From assembly GCA_000750105.3 (NCBI GenBank), contig JPHH03000041.1, forward strand, positions 62,001 through 126,000: a stretch of DNA of 64,000 nt, read 5' to 3'. Under the pieces are notes generated by a model. That model was not told where the DNA came from, did not search any database, and saw nothing but the letters and a program-made list of their open reading frames with translations. The stretch's first letter is position 1. The number at the start of each line of letters is the position of its first letter. The DNA comes from Tolypocladium sp. Sup5 PDA-1 (Eukaryota; Ascomycota; Sordariomycetes; Hypocreales; Ophiocordycipitaceae). Below, piece after piece: positions 1-9,261 of the stretch. The position numbers were made by a program, and so were the translations under genes.

Positions 1-165
1 AGAGCGGTAGTCCTCGAGGGTGGGTATTTTTTGGGTGATGGGATCGTACCAGTCTCCGAGAAGAAAGTGCTGAAGCCCTGGTCGGGCTCCTGCGCCTTGC
101 GCTCCTCGGTGAGATAACCATCAGGCTGTGGGTGTTTGGTGTTAGCCAGGTCGGACTCGAAGCGG
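1..165 (-). other. possible gene fragment at left edge, reading frame broken
   Basis: On the minus strand about 165 bases look protein-like, but in two frames. From about 165 down to 70 one frame reads DLANTKHPQPDGYLTEERK followed by AQEPDQGFSTFF. From about 65 down to 1 a different frame reads GDWYDPITQKIPTLEDYRS. A stop (TGA) lies just upstream in the first frame, so an exon would have to begin near 155. The two pieces could be joined by a one-base indel or by an intron I cannot place. I do not recognise the family. The gene, if real, runs off the left edge. Confidence 0.3.
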
Positions 166-1439
166 AGGTGTCAACAAATCGGCGGCAATTTACCTGGATA
201 CCGTGCTCAAGGCAGTAAAGCTGCGAGGGGGGAAAAGTCAGCCAGCTGTAAACAAAGAAGCCCAAGTGTTGAAACATACCTCCCAGCAGGAATTGGCGAT
301 CTGGCAACCAGCCTGGCCGACTGGAGTCGCGATGTTAGCACGGACAGCTGCCCAAGGGGGATGGATGCGGTGAAGACGCGTGAGGCGTTAGGCAGATGAG
401 GGGCAGCAACTGGAGCTCACCGTTGATGCTGATAACCTCACGCATGGTGACGGATTATGGGCAAAGCAGACTGTCAAAAGTGCGGTATCGAATAATGTAG
501 AAGCAAGGTCGACGAGCCCAGAGGAAGAAAGGCCTGTCTATTTTTTTTCTCTCTCGTCGCGGGTTTGGGTACGTGTGAGGTTTGGGAGGAGGTGCTGGTG
601 CTGCGCGATGGGGTGAGGGAAGGAAATAGGTGGGGGAAATTTGGCCGACAGGGGGGGAAGGGGGCGAGCGAGGTGCGTTGCTGTCTGGGGATTTGTTGAT
701 TTCCCAGGCGTGGCTGGAAGAGGTAAGCGCGTCTGTGGGCGGTCCCTGCTGTTGCTCACCGCTCTAGCGCTCCAGGGAGTCCACAGGCCAGGCTGCGTCT
801 TTGGCCCGTAATTATTGCTGCCGAGATGATGGGACAACACACCATTCAGTGTCTGTTTACATGTCACTTAGGTACGAGTATCTTCACCATTCCCTGGTTG
901 TACGAGTACAGTACGAGTACGAGGCACGAAGCACTCCGTGCGTGCGAGCCTTAAGCTTCCCCTCGCCATTTCCCCAGCGGCTGCTCGGGGTCTCAAACGC
1001 AGATGCAAGGCAGCCTTGCGTCTGTCAACCTGAACGTTGATGAATGCAGATGCCTGTTGCTCCCGTAGCAAGCCGTTTAATTACCAGCGGCGAGACAGGA
1101 GGCGGCCGTAACCGAAACCTCGGTGCCTATTTCTGTGCCGGACGCACGGCGAACTCCTGCATTCCATTCCCTCCGGCCATCAGCTGTTCACAATCCATCA
1201 TTAATCACCAGGCCGGCCAGCTGCACCGCGGCGCCCCGAACAGGCCATCGGCAGCTCCCCGAACGCCTCCGAGTGGCAGACACTGGGTCCCCGTGCCCAA
1301 AGCGTCCTCGCCTACGGCGGATCCCAGCCTGTCCCAGGGGTTCATCATCATCACCCAATCAAACAGTTTCTGCTCTCTTTCCATTCACCCTCAATCCGCA
1401 ACGTGAATGAGCAGGCAGACAGAAAAGAACGAAGGCAAC
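166..1439. other. intergenic region, no gene seen
   Basis: No coherent coding frame on either strand. The stretch holds a G-rich tract around 600-665 and a run of GTACGAGTA-like repeats near 899-923. It is the likely promoter and leader of the gene beginning at 1440. Short open frames here have unrelated low-complexity translations. Confidence 0.5.
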
Positions 1440-2264
1440 ATGGCACTCCATTCCCGTAACCCCCTCTTCGGGTTGTTGCTGTTCCTGCTGCTCAGCACCA
1501 CCGCCGTGCTCGCCAACGTCGAAAAGGTCATCTTCACCGGCCCAGCCCCCGCCAACATCCCCCTGGCCAAGCCCTCGCTGTCCGACCTCAAACTCCACGC
1601 CCTCACGCCCGAGACCTCCTCCGTCCGGACGAACCTGAGCCGCGTCTTCCCCGCCGATAAGGGCAATGCGGCCCAGGGACGCCCGGCGTGGCTCCTCCTG
1701 GATGGCCTCGCCGAGGGCCAGAGATACGAGCTACGCGTGTGCTGGGCTGCCATTGTAAGTCCATCCCAAATATGACCGACCCATTTATCCTTTTGATGGA
1801 AGGGCCATCTTGGCTCATGCTTCAACATTCAGGAACCAACAAGCTTCGCCTTGGATGTCTATGAGCTGGACACTGTTTGGCAGACTCCGGAGCTTATACA
1901 GTCCCTAGCAGAGTATGCCACCTCGCGTCAAGCAGATCCCGCCTTGGACAAGCAAGATTTCAAGGCGCAAAAGTCATCCTCGGACGATCTCGGGGAGCGC
2001 AAGGCATCAGTCTTGCTTCTCCATGTGCGAGCTGCAGCAGACTACTTCACCGACGACGCGGAGCTCATGCAGAATCCCCCGCCAGTCCTGGTCGACCTCA
2101 TCTTGGACCCATTCCTCTACAACGTCGTCCCTCGATCGCTGATCCCAACCGCGGGTTATCTCGTCCTTGTTGGCGCCGTCACTTGGTTTGTAGCTCGATG
2201 GATTGCCTCTAGTCTCCAGTCTGTTGCCGGCTCCCCCGAGAGCCAGACGAAGAAGCAGGAGTAA
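1440..2264 (+). CDS. PGA1: GPI-mannosyltransferase II co-activator, Pga1-like ER membrane protein
   Basis: Two exons, 1440-1754 and 1833-2264, give 248 residues. The 78-nt intron has a GTAAGT donor and a CAG acceptor and joins in phase 0. The chosen ATG is the second in its frame (another lies at 1407) because it starts directly on a signal peptide: a hydrophobic Leu run at residues 10-18 ending in TTAVLA before NVEKVIFTGP. A luminal region follows, then one C-terminal membrane segment at about 212-232 and a short polar tail ending KKQE. This layout and the NVEK-x-IF-x-GP opening fit the fungal Pga1 family, which partners the Gpi18 mannosyltransferase that adds the second mannose to GPI precursors in the ER. 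The assignment rests on topology and a short motif, so it is moderately sure. Confidence 0.6.
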
Positions 2265-2662
2265 GAAAAACTGATGCTCAACGCAAGGCTCAAGACATTC
2301 TCCTCCTCTTCCTCCACCTCCTCGTTCCCCATCCTTTCCAACAATGGTAAAAAAGATGCATCGGCGTGCTTTTCTATATACATTGAAGCAGGGCGCTCAG
2401 ACCGAGTCTCGACACATCGTTATACGTTCATCTCCGTCGACAGCGTTATCATCGCGACATACGTATGCAACAGCGAAATCAGTATACGATGCTCAACCGC
2501 ACACAGAACTCCTCCACATGGTCTCGGCGGCTACTCGCAAAGCTGGCTCTGGCTGGACAGCGATATTCCAGCCGTCTGCAGCCATTCAGCTCTTGACCCC
2601 GGGGCAACGGAGCAGCTGGCAGGCGAACTGCTCGTTGTGTTCATATGCAGCCGCCGGGCTTC

Positions 2663-4112
2663 TCAGTAAGGACCGCCGTGGTATGGCACCTGACTGTGTC
2701 CGCCATATTGCTGCTGGCCACCTTGCCCTCCAGGGTACGAAGAGTTGTAGCCACCGGGTGGCCCTTGACTATAGCCGCCGGGCGGTCCCTGGCTGTAACT
2801 ACCAGGAGGCCCTTGGCTGTAGCCGCCGGGAGGCCCTTGGCTGTAGCCACCAGGCGGTCCTTGATGAGACTGCCCGTATGGGGGGTTCTGGCCACCCGGT
2901 GGCGGGCCGCCATGGCTCGGGGTTTGGTGCGAGTACCCGCCGCTTCCTCCATGCTGTCCCTGCTGCCCGCCGTAGGACTGGCCGTAGGGGGACTGGCTAT
3001 GAGGCGGCTGCTGTCCTGGAGGAGGGCCTCCGGACGGAGGAGGCGGGTACGACTGGTGGCTCTGGCTCCCATGGCTCTGGTGGCTCTGGTGGCCCTGGCT
3101 CGGCGAAGTCTGATGTTGGGAGGCCTGCTGCTGGTGTTGGTTCGATTGGGATTGGGAGCCGGACGGGGTGTGCGTGGAAGAGCCGTGGCTGGACCCAGGC
3201 GGCTTGTACGTGGGTGCTTCGCCAGAGTATGAGCCGCCAGTGCCGGAACCCGAGTAGCCGTAATTCTGGCCCTGAATCGCCAACTGTGTCAGTCGAAATG
3301 TCCACCTAGCTTATCTGTACTGCAATGAGACAAGGAGGAATCCGGCTTACACCGCTGCCGCCGTGGGATGGCTTGCCGCCAAACATGTTGGCGACACCGC
3401 CGAAGACGGCGCCCGCGATGCCACCCTGGCTCTGGTGACCGGCGTTCTGTCCGCCGTGGTAGTTTGACGGCGCCTCAGGCTTGCTGGAGGGCGAGAGGAG
3501 GTTCGAGGCCAGCTGTCCGACGAGCTTGCCCGCGGAGCTCTTGCCGCCGCCGCTGCTGCCGCCGCCGTGCCCGCCGCCGAGGAATTGGCTCGCAAGGCCG
3601 CCCAGTCCGCCGCCGCCACCGCCGCCACCGCCCGAGTTCTTGCCGCCGAGGAGCGCGTTCATCGCTATGCTCTACCACCACCATCGTGGTCAGCCATCGG
3701 TGTAACCCACGCCCGCCGCCGGCGAGAACAAAGAAGAAACACAGAAGAGGGGGATGGGGGGACAACGTACACCCAGCCCGCGTTCCCCGTTGGGCCCGTC
3801 GACGCCCCGCGACCCGTCGGCCATGATGGGCTCCATTGTGCCGTCGGCATGCTTGACCGTCTGCGAGCCGTCCGGGTGGGTGATGAGCTCGGGCTGCGGC
3901 GGCGGGTGGCCGTAGGGGTGCTCGACGTGCTGGCCGGGCGTGGTGCCCGTCTGCGCGGCCTGCGTGGGCACCTCCCACTGGGAGACGCCCGTCGCGAGCT
4001 GCACGTAGTAGTACTTCTTGCTCGCGCCGTCCCACTGCGCGATCCAGCCCGCAGGCAGCGCGGGAGGGGCAAACGTGGGACCCTCGGCGCTCGGCGACGT
4101 TGGCCCAGCCAT
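2663..4112 (-). CDS. WW-domain protein with glycine/proline/glutamine-rich tail
   Basis: Three exons on the minus strand, 4112-3771, 3671-3351 and 3283-2663, all joined in phase 0, give 427 residues. A WW domain sits at about residues 20-50, with the signature tryptophans at 23 (LPAGW) and 46 (SQWEVP) and a YYY block between them; such domains bind proline-rich peptides. The rest is low complexity: a poly-Gly stretch, a Gly/Ser region, then a Ser/Gln/His region and a C-terminal array of GPPGGYSQ octapeptides. That composition is typical of disordered, possibly phase-separating proteins. Partner and process cannot be read from the sequence. Introns have GTACGT and GTAAGC donors. Confidence 0.8.
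2744..2860 (-). repeat. in-frame 24-nt repeats encoding GPPGGYSQ octapeptides
   Basis: Four tandem 24-bp units followed by a partial fifth encode GPPGGYSQ (one copy has Ser in place of Gly at position 5). They lie in the last exon of the WW-domain gene, 27 codons (stop included) from the end. In-frame units of this kind commonly vary in copy number between strains. Confidence 0.85.
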
Positions 4113-5508
4113 GGGGGATGCCTGTCTCTGCGGGCGCGTGTGTGAGAAACTGCTTCGATCGGAGGCCCGAGGCAGGATAGGGTCTGGTGGTGGGCGGTTG
4201 GAGGGAGGGGGAAGAGATTGGGGTGTGGGGGAGGAAGAGGTTGAGAGTGAGGTGGTGATATAAGGTAGGTAGGTATGGCGGGGAGGAGGCGGCGCCGAGA
4301 TATGGACAGAAGCGCCCCCCAGCGGTCTACAGTGACAGTTTGCTCCGTTCTGGCCCCTACCAAACGGCAGAGGGTGGTCGTGAGAGCGCCAGCAAGGAAA
4401 CGCAGCTAGGCGTTTTTGGGCAACCAGGCCAATAATGGGCCCAGCCTCGGACAGCCCAGTTGCTCAGTTCCAATAACAAGACGACGACGGTACCCATGGA
4501 TTGAGAAGCCCCATTTTCTTTTTCTTCTCTTGATTAACCAACGAGCGCGTGACAGTGTGAATGTTGGCTTGATCGTTGGACGTGCTGGAGGGAGCCCCAT
4601 CTAGTGGGCACCTTGCGCTCATCGCCACAAAGTACCTATCACCAGCAGACCTACGAGTACGGAGTACTCGTACTACCTATGTAAGTGGAAAGGACGTGAT
4701 GTGGCTGGTGCTGGACACCAAGCCAGCAGCGCCTCCTCTTGGCTGCTGAAGCCGAAGGCACTAACAAACTCAGCACAGGGCCGGAGGCCTGTTCAGTAAC
4801 TTCAGTAACACCAAGGCCCTTCGTTGGGGCACACATACGAACTACATGCACTCTCTTTGTCCTTGCCCAAAGTGAATTGTCTCTGGTCTCTCCTGTGGCG
4901 CAGTCAAACGCGATGCTGAGGCGTCGAGTCTTCACCTGATGCGCAGCAGGGGACCAGCCCGTGCGATTGGCCCGTGTCCAACGACGTCGCTCGTTTGCGC
5001 CATATGACGGAATGGGCTGCCTCTTTGCCATACGATTCCCACGGCCGCCGCTATTGTTGGCTTGTTGGACCACATTCACAGACAGCCTCGCCAATGCCAT
5101 TGTTGTCTTAAATGCTGTTCGTGAACATTCCCATCCTTTTGTCCGCGCAAACAATCACGCGTCACGCAAGCTGCAGCTGTCACGCCCGCCCGTTTCGCAA
5201 CTGGGTCGCGTGCCGTGCCGTGAATCCAGCCACGTCGCCATGGCCACAGGGGAACAAGGAACGGTGAACGAGTTGCTCCATCAGCAATGTATCCTCTTCA
5301 TGCTATCAAACAACTGTAGCGGAGCCGGCTCCCTACCCCCCTTCACCCCTCGTCTCGTCCGTCTCCGCGACCAACCACGCCAGAAACGAAGAACTAGAAT
5401 ATGTACAGTTATGTGCAAGAGAAATCAGAAGTATGTACTCGAGAGAGTCCCAGTCCTCTCCATATGTCAGATAACCTGAAGTGAAGCTGCCCCCGCAAAC
5501 AGTGTCTT
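4113..5508. other. intergenic region, promoter of the WW-domain gene
   Basis: No convincing gene. The part next to 4113 is the leader and promoter of the minus-strand WW-domain gene; the part below 5508 is downstream of the LPMO gene. It contains the perfect palindrome at 4652-4672. A longer minus-strand open frame at 4651-5154 has no recognisable composition or motif. Confidence 0.5.
4652..4672. repeat. perfect inverted repeat, 9-bp arms, 3-nt spacer
   Basis: The arms TACGAGTAC and GTACTCGTA are exact reverse complements separated by GGA. The centre contains TACGGAGTA, a 9-mer that recurs in other intergenic parts of the window (46719-46741, 46855, 45813). It could bind a dimeric factor or simply be a common intergenic sequence in this genome. 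Confidence 0.7.
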
Positions 5509-5775
5509 TTATATACCGAGAAATGGCTTGTTGCGGCTCGCGCCAGAGCGAACAACGGAGCAGGACCCGCCGCCGTTTGGGTTTGGCTTCACTCCGCCTG
5601 TGGCGAGCGGAGTTCCGCTATTCGACTTGCTGCTGCTGGTCGGCTGCTGTTGCTGGACGCTCTTTTGCGTGCTGCTGCTGCTGCCACCGGTGTTGCCGCC
5701 GCCGCCGCTGCCGCTGTTGCCGCCTCCGCTCCCGCTCGGCTGCTTCCCGTCACCACCTCCTTGCTGCCCCTGGTT
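5509..5775 (-). other. in-frame Gly/Ser/Gln-rich extension beyond the LPMO stop codon
   Basis: Reading on after the TAG at 5778-5776 in the same frame gives 88 sense codons before a TAA at 5511-5509. The translation is rich in Gly, Ser, Gln, Asn and Thr (for example GGNSGSGGGGNTGG, then SSSSTQKSVQQQQPTSSS), ending with KPNPNGGGSCSVV. This looks like the disordered linker or tail often carried by secreted fungal LPMOs. It may be a tail lost by a recent nonsense change, a stop-readthrough extension, or part of an exon reached by splicing around the stop. Confidence 0.55.
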
Positions 5776-6459
5776 CTAGTTAGGGCAGCTTCCGGTGGGG
5801 GGACCAGTCCGCTGCGAGTTCATGTCCACGTCCGGGCCCGGGTTCGGGAACAGCAGGTCGCGGCCCTCGGACGTGCCGCAGCCGTTGCCGACGTTGCCGA
5901 CGAACATGTTGGGCCGGCTGCTGATGGGGCTGGACGCGCCGCGGCGCTTCTTGCCGCCGCCCTTGACGGTGATGGCGGCGCAGTTCATGTACATCTCGCG
6001 GTTGCCGACCTGGTTGAACCAGGTCCAGGCGAAGAGCATGTCGCCGGCGGGCGTGTCGCTGGGCAGCGTGAACTTGTAGCTCGAGTCGCCCATGACGGGG
6101 CAGTGCCCGATGTACGAGTGGATGGCCTTCCAGGTGCTGCCCTTGTCGAGGGACACGGACGCCTGGCAGCTGCCGCCGTTGTGCGGCGTGCCGCCCGTGA
6201 TGGTCATGCTGTACGACTGGCCCGGCACCCACTCGGCCACGGGCTTGCCCTGCGGCGTTCCCAGCAGCTTGTGGTAGCCCTTGCAGGGGAAGTTGCTGCC
6301 GCCGGCCGCGAGCGGCGACGTCATGTCGTAGTCGACGTTGGTGGTGAACTTGTTGAACTTGGAGCGGAACGGCGGCGGGCTCTTCATCTCCATGTGCGCC
6401 TGGGAGAACGAGGCCAGCCCGAGGAGGGCGGCGGCGAGCGAGGCAAAGGACGTCTTCAT
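5776..6459 (-). CDS. secreted lytic polysaccharide monooxygenase, AA11-like (chitin-type)
   Basis: A single exon of 227 residues. Residues 1-21 form a signal peptide ending SQA, which leaves His22 as the mature N-terminus. That is the first ligand of the copper histidine brace. The second is His93 in TPHNGGSCQ, and Tyr157 in REMYMNCA fits the axial tyrosine. The block FPNPGPDVDMNS and a final PPTGSC match what I know of AA11 enzymes, which oxidatively cleave chitin. A stop follows two codons later, but the frame remains open for 88 Gly/Ser/Gln-rich codons beyond it (see 5509-5775). A start further upstream would add residues before the signal peptide, so the ATG at 6459 is preferred. AA9 or AA10 membership is less likely from the His context. 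Confidence 0.78.
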   Translation of the reverse strand: MKTSFASLAAALLGLASFSQAHMEMKSPPPFRSKFNKFTTNVDYDMTSPLAAGGSNFPCKGYHKLLGTPQGKPVAEWVPGQSYSMTITGGTPHNGGSCQASVSLDKGSTWKAIHSYIGHCPVMGDSSYKFTLPSDTPAGDMLFAWTWFNQVGNREMYMNCAAITVKGGGKKRRGASSPISSRPNMFVGNVGNGCGTSEGRDLLFPNPGPDVDMNSQRTGPPTGSCPN

Positions 6460-9261
6460 CGCGGCGGCGTAGACTGAGGACTCGTCGTTTCTTGCGTATG
6501 TAGAAAGGGCCGTAAGTAGAGTAGGACGCCTTGTAGGAGCAGATAAGGGAAGGGAAGGGAACACACTCGCTGTGGCTTGAGGAGAGAAGAGGAAGGGATC
6601 AAAGACAGTCTCCGAGAGAGAGTCACGCCAGCCTTTTATATCCCGGCGGCCCCTAGCAAACCGCTGCTGCGAATCGCCATTCAAGGCAAACCTCAGGGCC
6701 CGGGCGGCCATTGTCTGAACACGCCAACGGCCCATTGACGACGAGCTGGCAATAGGGACCAAGGGCAGGTACTTGGCCAGGTAACGTTTGGTTGTTGTTC
6801 ATGGATCTCACCTCCACAGCCTGCCCAAACCCCCCTTCCCCCACGCCGGGGGGCCCATCGGGTAAGGTATGTCCCCTAATTATTCTGCGGCGGGCTGTCG
6901 CGATTGTCGCCCGAGCCCCTGTCGTCTTGTTCACGGGCCAGTGACTGTGACTCGGGCGACGAGCCGCCGCTCCGCTCCGCGCATGGCGTTGATGACCCGT
7001 CTGCCCTGGATGCGAAACAGCCCCTGCTACTATTGGATATGCTATTCCATTCCACGGATGAAAGGGCCTTGGCCTCGTCGACGACATCCCCCCAGCGTGC
7101 CATCGCGCGGCATCTGTCCCCGGGCGAGTCGCGTGTAACACCCAGGCTCCAGCACATGATCGAGCATGGATTCTTTCATGGACTCTTTGATGGAGGGGCT
7201 TGGAGGGGCTGGAAACAGGCAAGCTAATCAACCAACCACTTGCTCGTGGGTTCACGTCAGTCAGGCGTCTCGTCTCGGAGTTGATTGGGATGGGATGGGA
7301 TGGGATCGTCAGCCGTCACCTCCCCCAGCAGAGCCGCCGCCGTCGACTCGACTCGTAATGCATCCGGCGTCTGCGCCAATCAGCGCCGCCACAGAGCCTC
7401 GGCCGTCCCTGGTTCAGGGCCGCATGCACGCCGTCGTCGTCGGCTTGCTGAAACGCCATTACTTGTCACTGTCGTTGACGCTGTCCCGAGATATGGCAGT
7501 CGACTCGTCATCGCGCGAGGCTCCGTCCTGCTGGACGTCACTGAAACGCGACGGAGCCGCCCGCCTCCACTTGTTCCGGGGCGATCCCGCCGCCGCCGCC
7601 CCGCGCCAGACGGTCGACAGCCAACCACTGCCTCTGCATGGCGTATTGCCGCGGCCTTGTTCTCGTCCAGCTCTATATCCAGCATCTACTAGGCCTGCGT
7701 TTTGAGCGTGTAGCATCGTGCATCAACCGCAGCCCTCCTCCTGATCCTCTCCATTTTCTGCAACTCGGTAGGCGCGCGCTCTGGTGATCTCCTTGAAAGA
7801 GCCTGTCAACCATTCACTTCTCACGCTATTCCAGACCTTCACACACACCTCGACCAGACTTTCCTCTCATCGCCCTTCTAGTTGCAACGTCTCCTCGTCA
7901 TCGTCTCCTCCTCCACTATGTTGGTATCAGGCCGCTCGGAACAGCCCCATGCCCACGTCCAAGCGCCTTCGCGCCCTCTCTCTCGGCCGCGTCCTCGGCC
8001 CCAGGACAGAATCTTGCAAAGACCGGAAACGCGATCGTCAGGTCCCCCTTCCCAATTCCCCAAGTCCCCCAAGGCCCTCCCCACCAGCCGACCAACCAAA
8101 CCGACCAAACCCTGCCGCTGCCTCGTCATGCGCCCCAGCTTCTTGTCCATCACCCAACAGGCGCGTATGCACTACGGGTTTGGAGTTGCAACTGCTAAAC
8201 TTGGCTATGACTAGCACACATCCAACTCCTCAGACGCCCCATATGGGATGAAAGTATTCTCTGGTTCTTCGTTTCCGGCTGATTAAAAAAGCACCTTGCT
8301 TGCTTAGCCTGCAGCTTATTGTAACCTCCTCTGCAGCCACCATCCTGGCGCATTTCTGCTCTCACCCTCTCCCCCCACATCTCATCTCGTCAGCCAGCTT
8401 CCCACTGCCACCCCAACTACTTCGTACCGATCAGGTAGGTCCTTATCCCAGAACTACGGTACGCCGTCCCACTAGCACTCTCTGCCAAGCTATGGGGTGA
8501 CGGGAGCCGTAACGTAACTTCTGCTTCGTGTGACTTTTTGCTCCAGTCTACAGCTAGCTGTCAAGTCAGGTACAAACAATACTGCGTGCCCTCCTGCCAG
8601 CCTGCCTACACCCCGATATCCCTGTCATCAGTCTCACAAATCGATGCCTCCCTCCCTTCTGTTCTGCTCTGCACCGCTCACAGCCCGAACGTCCGGCCAT
8701 GCCAATTTTGCTTTTGCCGAGTCGATCCCTCGTCGCCGTTGGCCACGTTCAAAGCTCTCATGAATACTTCTGACATGCAAGTACTAGCTGGACCTGGAGC
8801 TTCCTTCGACTGACCCCCACCATTGCAAGCAAGAAGCAAGCTGCTGATTGAGATGCCGCCTAGCTCCCACTGCCGACGATTGGTATCATCGCTTGCTTCG
8901 CCTTCTACCTCTGGAACCACGAGGTTGTTGAATGGTGGACGCCATCAGCACCGTGTTGGGTGGCGTTTCTGCCACCGTCGCTCCCTCTCAAACTGCCATC
9001 GGCTCTCCCCCCATCCTCAACTCGAGAGGCTGTAGGCGACTCTTGTGTACACACACACACGCATGAGAGCCCCCTTTGCGCCCTAGTTGTGATGCCTACC
9101 AATGAACCATATCGCAACTTCTAAAATGATATGCCTCATTGAGCCAACCGCGCCACGTGTAGCCTGGAGTTGAGATGGAAAGCCAGAAATCGTGTCGTCG
9201 GTGCACTGTAGTCAACATGAAAAATATGCAGTTCTGTATAGCTCATGCTATAAGTCGCCTT
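6460..9261. other. long gene-poor stretch between LPMO and ataxin-2 genes
   Basis: I see no gene supported by a motif, signal peptide or consistent splicing on either strand. The first few hundred bases are the LPMO promoter; the last part is the 3' flank of the ataxin-2 gene. Pyrimidine-rich tracts (7730-7920) and a short TGGGA repeat occur. Open frames of up to about 180 codons here are Arg/Ser/Pro-rich and unlike the real genes nearby. Confidence 0.45.
7286..7306 (+). repeat. TGGGA pentanucleotide microsatellite
   Basis: About four tandem copies of TGGGA in intergenic DNA. Nothing suggests a function. Confidence 0.7.

Noticed and set aside
5650..6477. 275-codon plus-strand frame opposite the LPMO gene
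   Set aside because: It is the antisense shadow of a GC-rich coding exon; the translation is an Ala/Val/Arg-rich string with no features, while the minus strand has a signal peptide and copper ligands.
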